Origin: an uncultured Alphaproteobacteria bacterium
Lineage (GTDB): Bacteria > Pseudomonadota > Alphaproteobacteria > Rs-D84
Reading direction: 5' to 3'
Assembly: GCA_947305255.1 (NCBI GenBank)
Contig: CAMZDE010000024.1
Span: 1 to 14,444, forward strand
DNA length: 14,444 bases
The position numbers and the translations under genes are program-made. Positions within the stretch are counted from its first letter, which is position 1, and the number at the start of each line of letters is the position of its first letter. The notes below the pieces were generated by a model, which was not told the DNA's origin, made no database searches, and saw only the letters and a program-made list of their open reading frames with translations. This document shows positions 1-4,908 of the stretch, one piece after another.

Positions 1-55
1 CGCAACGCGAATGAGCCAAGGGAGTGAAGCGACAGCGAAACAATCCTTTCGCCCC
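1..55. repeat. Direct repeat copy A (55 bp), truncated by window edge
   Basis: These 55 bases are identical, base for base, to 957-1011. The copies diverge immediately after the shared GCCCC. In the second copy the repeat extends further left, so copy A probably continues outside the window. It contains a small palindrome (CGC AAC GCG) and ends in AATCCTTTCGCCCC, which in the full copy is the right arm of an inverted repeat. A short open frame (GTG at 24) runs through it, but the same frame occurs in both copies and looks incidental. The biological origin of the repeat is unknown. Confidence 0.9.
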
Positions 56-58
56 GAC

Positions 59-99
59 CATAAATTCAAACCGACCATTTTGGTCGGTTTTAATTTATG
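59..99. terminator. Large hairpin, probable bidirectional terminator
   Basis: CATAAATT-c-AAACCGACCA (59-77) pairs with TGGTCGGTTT-t-AATTTATG (81-99), with one mismatch and a TTT loop. That gives 18 paired positions with T-rich flanks on both strands. It sits 3 bp past the end of repeat copy A. On the minus strand it could end transcripts from the lipoprotein gene that stops at 243, but it is about 145 bp away. It could equally belong to the repeat. Confidence 0.6.
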
Positions 100-235
100 T
101 CATGGCGAAATTTGGATTTGACACATCACAACAAAGTTGTCAGGTTCGACAACAAGTAGATTTTGCAAGCCAGAGCGCAGCGAAATCGTCACGGTTGCGG
201 CGCAACCGACATAAAGTATCGTGCTAGCCAAACAA
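100..235. repeat. Palindrome-rich block, possibly a diverged repeat element
   Basis: No convincing gene is present. The block holds two hairpins: GTTGTC 136-141 with GACAAC 148-153, and CGGTTGC 192-198 with GCAACCG 202-208 (loop GGC). Its order of short words (GGCGAAA, GGATT, GGTTCGAC, GCGAAA) loosely follows that of the element at 885-1011, which suggests a related but diverged unit. That relation is judged by eye only. An open frame covering 24-227 has low-complexity, arginine- and serine-rich translation and is not accepted. Confidence 0.4.
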
Positions 236-242
236 AAGTCTA

Positions 243-686
243 CTATTCACAACGAAAAACATTGTATCCAAAGTAAGTTGTGCTACTTACACCCCAATTA
301 CTTAATTTATTAACAGTTACATTTCCACCATTGGTTGAAACGTCCAACACACCGCCCCCCTCTTCAAAAGAAACGGGGAAAGAAACGGCCGACTGTGTCG
401 CTATATTACCACCTTTTTCTAAAATTTCTTGCGCCAATCGATATTTATCAGAATCTTGTGCAAACCCAATAAGCTTGCACTTTTGCCCCTCTGGTAAACC
501 AGCCAACCAAAAACCAACACCAGTATCAGGGTATTTTTTACTTAACCACAAATCTTCTGACGAATAATACTCTTGTGCGAAACCACCTTGACCTATTATA
601 TATTTATCTCCAACATAATTACGATACAACGGGCTTTCACATGCTACTAACAAAAATGCACATAAAACAAATAAAATCTTTTTCAT
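243..686 (-). CDS. Small lipoprotein of unknown function
   Basis: The 147-residue product begins with a type II signal sequence: MKK, a hydrophobic stretch, then the lipobox LVAC with the lipidated cysteine at about residue 16. The chosen ATG at 686 is preceded by an AAAGGATG ribosome site. An upstream in-frame start at 743 would bury the signal peptide and is rejected. The mature part is rich in Gly, Ser, Tyr and Asn and ends in FRCE, with one other cysteine (QKCKLIG), so a single disulfide is possible. The C-terminal half (GGNIATQSAVSFPVSFEEGG) looks like beta structure. I do not recognise the family. A promoter at 712-740 fits this gene, which appears to be a single transcription unit between repeat blocks. 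Being anchored in the envelope is inferred from the lipobox; the side of anchoring is unknown. Confidence 0.8.
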   Translation of the reverse strand: MKKILFVLCAFLLVACESPLYRNYVGDKYIIGQGGFAQEYYSSEDLWLSKKYPDTGVGFWLAGLPEGQKCKLIGFAQDSDKYRLAQEILEKGGNIATQSAVSFPVSFEEGGGVLDVSTNGGNVTVNKLSNWGVSSTTYFGYNVFRCE

Positions 687-711
687 AATATCATCCTTTC
701 TACATGTTATG

Positions 712-740
712 ACTATATTCCAATACATTTTATTTTTCAA
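712..740 (-). promoter_or_regulatory. Sigma70-type promoter for the lipoprotein gene at 243-686
   Basis: On the minus strand, TTGAAA (740-735) and TATAGT (717-712) are separated by 17 bp, and the start codon lies 26 bp downstream of the -10. Confidence 0.6.
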
Positions 741-827
741 CACTTAATATTCGTTTCAACTCCTCAATCATCTCCCATCCAATCTCAACAATATCGGCTC
801 GAGAACTGTTCACCATGCACGACCAGA

Positions 828-870
828 TTAAATAAAAAAATACCGCTTTGCGCGGTATTTTTTTATTTAA
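828..870. terminator. Perfect 19-bp inverted repeat, bidirectional terminator-like
   Basis: Positions 828-846 and 852-870 form a perfect 19-bp stem (TTAAAT, A7, TACCGC) with the 5-base loop TTTGC. The A7/T7 arms give a U-tract on either strand. It lies just left of the palindromic element at 885-1011. No gene clearly ends here on either strand. An open minus frame (733-816, 28 residues) runs into the left side without a ribosome site, so what it terminates is unclear. It may be part of the repeat unit. Confidence 0.65.
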
Positions 871-884
871 CTTTTGTCTGTTGT

Positions 885-1011
885 GCGAAAAGGATTCGAA
901 CATTCGGGAAAGAAGGTTCGACCCGCAGGCGAAAGGCAGACGGAAGTATGCCGGTTCGCAACGCGAATGAGCCAAGGGAGTGAAGCGACAGCGAAACAAT
1001 CCTTTCGCCCC
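885..1011. repeat. Palindromic repeat element; 3' part repeated at 1-55
   Basis: GCGAAAAGGATT at 885-896 is the inverted complement of AATCCTTTCGC at 998-1008 apart from one extra A, so the unit has terminal inverted repeats. Positions 957-1011 are identical to 1-55. Inside are GGATTCGAAC and GGTTCGAC words that resemble the complement of a tRNA T-loop, and a small TTCGC/GCGAA palindrome (956-967). The acceptor and T-arm spacing does not fit a tRNA on either strand. It is best described as a short non-coding interspersed repeat, roughly 125 bp, of unknown origin. Confidence 0.7.
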
Positions 1012-1042
1012 ACCCCCTATTTTCACTTTAGCAACACAATTG

Positions 1043-1070
1043 TTGACTTTACGTCTTTTTGTATTACTAT
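1043..1070 (+). promoter_or_regulatory. Sigma70-type promoter of rfbA
   Basis: TTGACT (1043-1048) and TACTAT (1065-1070) are 16 bp apart. The rfbA start codon is 32 bp downstream. The promoter lies outside the repeat element that ends at 1011. Confidence 0.6.
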
Positions 1071-1102
1071 TTGCCGTATCAAACAACAAAGGTGTACAAG
1101 AT

Positions 1103-1990
1103 ATGAAAGGTATTTTATTGGCCGGCGGCAGTGGTTCACGGCTTTATCCATTGACAAAAACAATATCTAAACAGTTATTGCCTGTGTATGACAAACCGAT
1201 GATTTATTATCCTTTGTCCACGTTGATGCAATTTGAAATCAAAGACATTTTGATTATCTCTACCCCGCACGATACGCCAAACATAGAAAAATTGTTGGGC
1301 GACGGTTCGCAAATCGGTATGCATATATCATACAAGATTCAGCAAGAACCACGTGGAATTGCTCAGGCATTTACTATCGGTTCTGATTTCATAAACAATG
1401 AAAACGTGTGCTTGATTTTGGGCGACAATATCTTCCATATGGACACCGAATTCAACATCTTTAAATCCGAAGTCAAAAAGAACATGGACAATCGTGCGAC
1501 TATATTCGCGTACGAAGTATCTGACCCGCAACGTTTTGGTGTCGTAGAATTTGACAAGAATTACAAGGCTATTTCCATAGAAGAAAAACCAAAAAATCCA
1601 AAATCTAAATTCGCATCTGTGGGACTTTATTTCTATCCGTCAGACGTTGTCAAATTCGCCCAAGGATTAAAACCGTCTGCACGCGGCGAATATGAAATCA
1701 CAGATTTGAATAATATCTATTTAAACCAAGGACGCATGTCTGTCGTCCCGATGCACCGCGGTAATGTCTGGTTGGACGCAGGAACCCCAAATTCGCTGAT
1801 GGATTCTGGAAATTTCGTTAAAATGATAGAAGAACGCCAAGGTATCAAAATCGCTTGTATTGAAGAAATTGCATATAACCGCGGGTTTATCAACGATGAA
1901 CAAATGTCTGATTTAATCGCGCACATGACCCCAGGGCAATATCGCAGTTATCTGGAATTAGTGTTAAACGAAAAACAGCGCAACAGATAA
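1103..1990 (+). CDS. rfbA: Glucose-1-phosphate thymidylyltransferase
   Basis: The enzyme joins glucose 1-phosphate and dTTP to give dTDP-glucose and pyrophosphate, the first step of dTDP-rhamnose and related sugar synthesis for surface polysaccharides, in the cytoplasm. The 295-residue length matches RmlA/RfbA. Visible motifs are the N-terminal nucleotide-binding loop LAGGSGSRLYPLT (6-18), QEPRGIAQAF (81-90), GDN with D108, EEKP with E161/K162, and NVWLDAGT with D225; D108 and D225 fit the magnesium-binding aspartates of the family. I chose the ATG at 1103 because AAAGGTG precedes it by 8 bases and MKGILLAGG is the family's normal start. The frame stays open back to 980 through the repeat, but that 41-residue extension is unlikely. 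The usual partners rmlB, rmlC and rmlD are not in the window, so the gene stands alone here. Confidence 0.96.
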   Translation: MKGILLAGGSGSRLYPLTKTISKQLLPVYDKPMIYYPLSTLMQFEIKDILIISTPHDTPNIEKLLGDGSQIGMHISYKIQQEPRGIAQAFTIGSDFINNENVCLILGDNIFHMDTEFNIFKSEVKKNMDNRATIFAYEVSDPQRFGVVEFDKNYKAISIEEKPKNPKSKFASVGLYFYPSDVVKFAQGLKPSARGEYEITDLNNIYLNQGRMSVVPMHRGNVWLDAGTPNSLMDSGNFVKMIEERQGIKIACIEEIAYNRGFINDEQMSDLIAHMTPGQYRSYLELVLNEKQRNR

Positions 1991-2016
1991 AAAAGTTCAA
2001 AAAAACCTTCTACCAC

Positions 2017-2044
2017 TTGACAAAGTGTTATTTTGTATTATAAT
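2017..2044 (+). promoter_or_regulatory. Near-consensus sigma70 promoter
   Basis: TTGACA (2017-2022) and TATAAT (2039-2044) both match consensus exactly, with a 16-bp spacer. It drives the small membrane protein gene at 2091, leaving a leader of roughly 40 bases that carries GAGGTG before the ATG. This is the strongest promoter by sequence in the window. Confidence 0.8.
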
Positions 2045-2090
2045 ATAAGTGTGAAAGAACACAAAAACAAAAAAAACAAGAGGTGAAAGA

Positions 2091-2357
2091 ATGCACGAAT
2101 TTATGGACAAAGAACAAAAGAAAGTTCAAAAACAGAAAAAAATTAAACGTTTTGCCGCTGTATGGGGCATCATTGGCTTTTTGATGCTGTATTCCGGAAT
2201 AAGCACCGAAGACGTCCGTGACCAAATGTCACCAGAACAGGCAAAAAAAGAATTAGCCAGCCCTAAAAAGACTTATACCATGATGGGTGTCGGCATGGCA
2301 TCGATGTTGGGCGCAGCGTTATTGGCACGCAAAGTCGACAAAGACGCCGAACGCTAA
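2091..2357 (+). CDS. Small membrane protein, unknown function
   Basis: The 88-residue protein has a very basic, charged N-terminus (KEQKKVQKQKKIKR), a hydrophobic segment at about 21-39, a polar linker (STEDVRDQMSPEQAKKELAS), a second hydrophobic segment at about 62-80 and a charged tail. Two membrane helices with both ends in the cytoplasm would fit the positive-inside rule. The ATG at 2091 follows AAGAGGTG by 5 bases. A second ATG at 2103 (MDKEQ) is possible but has worse spacing. It has its own consensus promoter and its own terminator, so it is monocistronic and probably well expressed. I do not recognise a family. Confidence 0.75.
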   Translation: MHEFMDKEQKKVQKQKKIKRFAAVWGIIGFLMLYSGISTEDVRDQMSPEQAKKELASPKKTYTMMGVGMASMLGAALLARKVDKDAER

Positions 2358-2377
2358 GCCAAAAACAGTAAACCAAT

Positions 2378-2406
2378 AAAAAACTGGTTTCAAAACCAGT
2401 TTTTTT
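2378..2406 (+). terminator. Rho-independent terminator
   Basis: AAACTGGTT and AACCAGTTT form a stem around a short loop, followed by TTTTTT. It starts 20 bp after the stop of the small membrane protein gene. A-runs on the left side mean it could also work on minus. Confidence 0.85.
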
Positions 2407-2430
2407 ATTGATGAATAATCCACGAAAATA

Positions 2431-2439
2431 TGGTATAAT
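2431..2439 (+). promoter_or_regulatory. Extended -10 promoter element
   Basis: TGG-TATAAT is an extended -10 with a perfect hexamer. No good -35 is seen at 16-18 bp; TTGATG at 2408 is 20 bp away. It lies 28 bp before the ATG at 2468. Confidence 0.55.
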
Positions 2440-2467
2440 TCTGAAAAACAAAAAGGAGTTCTTTAAT

Positions 2468-3043
2468 ATGGCAAAAATCACAAAACCAATATTTACCGAT
2501 GATGAATTAGATGCTCAAAAAACCGGCATGGCTATCGGCTATGAAAACGGCGAATTAATCATGGGAAACGAATTAAACGAAAAACCAAAAAACAAATTTG
2601 CTAAGGGTATTACCGCCGTCACTGAACGTATTGACGGAACCGCAAGAAAACGCCGCAATCACATGGAAATCAACAAATTTGGTTACGCAACGTTTTATAC
2701 AGGAACAAACGAAATCTGGTTCGGTGTAAAATATTCATCTCCCAAAGGCGTCAATACTCTGGGCAAATCTACATTGGAAAAATACAATCAATTACTGGAA
2801 TATTACTTGCGCGATTCTGGATGGGACAACATCACGCGCGATAAATTCAGCGGTGATTTTATCGTCAAATTAAACAACCCTATAAATCTGGAAAATTTGC
2901 GCAAATTATCAACATCTATTGGATTTTATTACAAAGGTCCACGTCCAGATGCCGAAGATATAAAACGTGCCGAGTCTGCGATACGCTATCTTGATCGCAA
3001 ACAACGCATAAAAAACAAAGCGGCAGAACGCGACGAAAGATAA
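2468..3043 (+). CDS. Hypothetical cytoplasmic protein
   Basis: The product has 191 residues, no signal peptide and no membrane segment. The ATG at 2468 follows AAGGAG by 9 bases. Longer in-frame starts at 2408 and 2411 lie in the terminator and promoter and are rejected. The N-terminal 60 residues are charged and probably loosely folded. The middle (about 68-150) alternates aromatic and polar residues (FGYATFYTGTNEIWFGVKYS; later GDFIVKLNNPINLENLRKL) and looks like a compact alpha/beta domain. The C-terminus is a strongly charged helix (RYLDRKQRIKNKAAERDER). Basic character would allow nucleic-acid binding, but nothing shows it. I do not recognise a family. The next gene starts 43 bp downstream and seems to have its own promoter. 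Confidence 0.75.
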   Translation: MAKITKPIFTDDELDAQKTGMAIGYENGELIMGNELNEKPKNKFAKGITAVTERIDGTARKRRNHMEINKFGYATFYTGTNEIWFGVKYSSPKGVNTLGKSTLEKYNQLLEYYLRDSGWDNITRDKFSGDFIVKLNNPINLENLRKLSTSIGFYYKGPRPDAEDIKRAESAIRYLDRKQRIKNKAAERDER

Positions 3044-3050
3044 AATTTGC

Positions 3051-3079
3051 TTGTATAAATTCGCAAAAAAGTGTAAAAT
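3051..3079 (+). promoter_or_regulatory. Promoter placing +1 at the ATG of the gene at 3087
   Basis: TTGTAT (3051-3056) and TAAAAT (3074-3079) are 17 bp apart. The ATG begins 8 bases after the last base of the -10, where transcription would normally start. No Shine-Dalgarno-like sequence lies between. This suggests a leaderless mRNA. Confidence 0.45.
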
Positions 3080-3086
3080 AAACAGT

Positions 3087-4058
3087 ATGAGAAAAAGAAT
3101 TTCTATTTTCATACTGTTTTTTACTGCTGTTCTCCCTGCGATTGGGGCTGATCGTGCCAATGGCAATCGTTTTATCAACAAAAATTTGTATAAAAACATA
3201 TATCCATCAACATTGAACCAGAATGTTCAAAACGCCGCAGTTGACGCCCAAACGGGTCAAAATTCTATAAAAGGAACAACACCTGTGACGTCTTCTAATC
3301 GTCGGGTCGTCAAACGCCCATCACGCGCACGCACATCTGAAAATCAACCCAGGGCTGCAACACCCGTCAAATTGACACCCTCAACTAATGATTCCAGACG
3401 CGTTGTGCAACGCACAAATACTGCACGCGCGGGGACGACTTCGTCGGCTATGACGCCCCGCTCTGCCAATGTGACGGTCACACCAAATCGTCGTGTTGTT
3501 GCACGCAGCGCGACCGAAAACACACGTGTTCGTTCGGGGACAACAAATTCAACATCATCTGTCCATTTGTCATCACAACAATGCTTTGCGAATTACAAGG
3601 AATGCATGGACGGATATTGCGAACGTGGCGACACTGCATATAACCGCTGTTTTTGTAGTGCTAAATTGGCCCAGATTGATTCCAAATATCAAAACAAAAT
3701 CGATTCTTTGATTGAACAAATCATAAAATTGAAATACGACACCGATATAACTGACGATGAAATAAAATCATATTGGGACGCAACTGTCGGGGCATACACA
3801 AATACGAATCCATGGGTTAATCTAGATAGCGCGCTGGACATTGATTGGGCATCAACAGAAAGTCGCGTCCGTGGCCAAAACGCATTTGCGACCGGACATT
3901 CATATTGTGTTGAAACATTACGTTCATGCGCCTATATGGCATCAAATCTGCGCGACGCGTATAAATCAGAAATCGAACGCGATTGCGCAACATACGAAAA
4001 AGACCTTAGCCGTATTCAAATGGCCGCCGAAAGCGTGATTGAAAGTTATAAAAAATAA
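3087..4058 (+). CDS. Secreted cysteine-containing protein with RRVV repeats
   Basis: The 323-residue product starts with a clear signal peptide (MRKRISIFILFFTAVLPAIGA, cleavage likely after AIGA). A low-complexity Thr/Ser/Arg/Asn region, about 50-160, follows; in it the motif [NS]RRVV[KQA]R occurs three times at roughly 35-residue intervals. The C-terminal half (about 168-323) appears folded and helical, with eight cysteines grouped as CFANYKECMDGYCERG, NRCFCSAK, SYCVETLRSC and RDC, which points to disulfides in an oxidising compartment. The end is probably a coiled coil. I chose the ATG at 3087 because it begins the signal peptide; an upstream TTG at 3051 would mask it. The gene converges on the minus-strand lipoprotein gene at 4062 with a 3-bp gap and no terminator. 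Export is well supported; function is unknown. Confidence 0.8.
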   Translation: MRKRISIFILFFTAVLPAIGADRANGNRFINKNLYKNIYPSTLNQNVQNAAVDAQTGQNSIKGTTPVTSSNRRVVKRPSRARTSENQPRAATPVKLTPSTNDSRRVVQRTNTARAGTTSSAMTPRSANVTVTPNRRVVARSATENTRVRSGTTNSTSSVHLSSQQCFANYKECMDGYCERGDTAYNRCFCSAKLAQIDSKYQNKIDSLIEQIIKLKYDTDITDDEIKSYWDATVGAYTNTNPWVNLDSALDIDWASTESRVRGQNAFATGHSYCVETLRSCAYMASNLRDAYKSEIERDCATYEKDLSRIQMAAESVIESYKK

Positions 4059-4061
4059 CGA

Positions 4062-4256
4062 CTATTGGTTCGATTGTTTTTCACAGTTCAAATTGTGTTC
4101 ATAGATATTGCGCGCTAAATCGTCGCTGATATTTTCCCAATCGATTGCGCGACCATATATAATATCACAATCACATAGCGAACTATTCGGCAATTGTGTA
4201 TTTATCGCGCAAGATGCGACGAATATCATTGGTATTAGTTTTATAAACAGTTTCAT
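4062..4256 (-). CDS. Small outer-membrane lipoprotein, candidate o-spanin (Rz1-like)
   Basis: The 64-residue product begins MKLFIKLIPMIFVASC, a type II signal sequence with lipobox VASC, giving a mature lipoprotein of 49 residues. The ATG at 4256 follows AAAAGGAAAA. The first 74 bp overlap the 3' end of the gene at 4183-4422 in the +1 frame relative to it. That layout, a tiny lipoprotein gene offset +1 inside or over the end of a gene for a single-span membrane protein, is the hallmark of the Rz/Rz1 spanin pair. Phage spanins bridge inner and outer membrane and disrupt the outer membrane at the end of lysis. Mature residues are not proline-rich as in lambda Rz1, and the cysteines (CDCD, NCEK) are extra. 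The call rests on architecture, not on recognised sequence similarity. Confidence 0.6.
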   Translation of the reverse strand: MKLFIKLIPMIFVASCAINTQLPNSSLCDCDIIYGRAIDWENISDDLARNIYEHNLNCEKQSNQ

Positions 4257-4422
4257 GATTTTTCCTTTTGTTTTGTGTAATTTCTTTTTGGAAATTTTGT
4301 AAATCGCGCATATTTTGTTGTGCCACATTTGCGCGACATTTGGCGTCTGAAACCGCTGCACCGCACACATAGGCACCACAAACAACGCCCACCAATAAAA
4401 TACAGAGATAAAATTTATTCAT
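4183..4422 (-). CDS. Single-span membrane protein, candidate i-spanin (Rz-like)
   Basis: The 79-residue product has a short cytoplasmic start (MNKF), one membrane helix at about 5-23 (YLCILLVGVVCGAYVCGAA) and a polar periplasmic part predicted to be a helix or coiled coil (NVAQQNMRDLQNFQKEITQN) ending in RRILRDKYTIAE. This is the expected build of a phage inner-membrane spanin, though short. The ATG at 4422 follows AAAAAAGGA by about 9 bases. The 3' end overlaps the lipoprotein gene in a different frame. No holin, endolysin or other phage gene lies beside the pair, and the divergent neighbour is a fibre-like fragment. It may be a decayed prophage end or a domesticated lysis unit. A small membrane-protein pair of another kind cannot be excluded. 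Confidence 0.6.
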   Translation of the reverse strand: MNKFYLCILLVGVVCGAYVCGAAVSDAKCRANVAQQNMRDLQNFQKEITQNKRKNHETVYKTNTNDIRRILRDKYTIAE

Positions 4423-4444
4423 ATAAAATCCTTTTTTGTTCTTG

Positions 4445-4861
4445 ATGGCAGATTATCAAACCGTAGCCGGGCCAGCAAAGGTTCCATATAACGGAACAAT
4501 AAAAATTGCAACAGGCATTCCAGCATATGCAACCATAGACCCAACACAAGATGACGAAACACATATTGCCACAACCGCATATGTTAAGGGTGCCTATAAT
4601 GATGTAATCGTTGCAATAAACAGAGTGCAAAGAGATGCTGATAACGCCCAATTGTATATAGATTATGATGGCGACATGAGTGACGTAGAACCAGCCGATC
4701 AATATATATTAACATCATTGGATGGCTTGGCAAGTGATTCTACTAGGCTGGTCACTGGTGGCGCAGTAAAAACCGCATTAGAAGCCAAACGTGTTGAAAT
4801 TTGGACGACGTGGGATGATGACACTGCAAAACAACAGGTTGCTTTTGTTAATGCACAATAA
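4445..4861 (+). CDS. Phage tail-fibre shaft-like protein, probably a fragment
   Basis: The 138-residue product lacks a signal peptide and membrane segments. It contains two copies of a degenerate motif: HIATTAYVKGAYNDVI at about 39-54 and LVTGGAVKTALEAK at about 101-114. T-x-x-x-VK-x-A repeats of this kind, alternating with Asp/Asn/Thr-rich stretches, are familiar from tail-fibre and other trimeric shaft proteins. No ribosome site precedes the ATG at 4445, and the TTG at 4436 is no better. The 5' region is squeezed against the divergent candidate spanin gene (22 bp between starts). The frame is intact up to its stop, followed by a strong terminator. I take it as the remaining end of a longer fibre gene or a poorly translated remnant. 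The family assignment is by eye. Confidence 0.5.
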   Translation: MADYQTVAGPAKVPYNGTIKIATGIPAYATIDPTQDDETHIATTAYVKGAYNDVIVAINRVQRDADNAQLYIDYDGDMSDVEPADQYILTSLDGLASDSTRLVTGGAVKTALEAKRVEIWTTWDDDTAKQQVAFVNAQ

Positions 4862-4880
4862 TGCGTTCGCTGATAACAAC

Positions 4881-4907
4881 AAAAAACCGCCAAACGGCGG
4901 TTTTTTT
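4881..4907. terminator. Bidirectional Rho-independent terminator
   Basis: CCGCC (4887-4891) pairs with GGCGG (4896-4900) around AAAC, with A6 on the left and T7 on the right. It lies 19 bp after the fibre-like gene (plus) and directly beside the stop of rho at 4909 (minus), so it can serve both convergent genes. Confidence 0.85.
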
Positions 4908-4908
4908 A

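Noticed and set aside
24..227. Open frame of 67 codons starting inside repeat copy A
   Set aside because: Its start and first residues come from the repeat (the same MKRQRNNPFAP recurs at 980), the rest crosses two hairpins, and no ribosome spacing is adequate. Treated as incidental.
733..816. Small minus-strand frame beginning MVNSSRADIVEIGWEM
   Set aside because: 28 residues, no ribosome site, and its 3' end overlaps the promoter of the lipoprotein gene. It might be the remnant of a larger gene, but nothing more supports it.
885..1011. tRNA or tRNA-like gene on minus
   Set aside because: T-loop word GTTCGAATCC and a matching acceptor-like pair (GCGAAAG / TTTTCGC) are present, but the T-stem is missing the required bases and no anticodon arm fits the 125-base span.
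980..1102. 41-residue N-terminal extension of RfbA in frame
   Set aside because: It begins in the repeat, spans the predicted promoter and has no RmlA similarity. The ATG at 1103 has a ribosome site and matches the family start.
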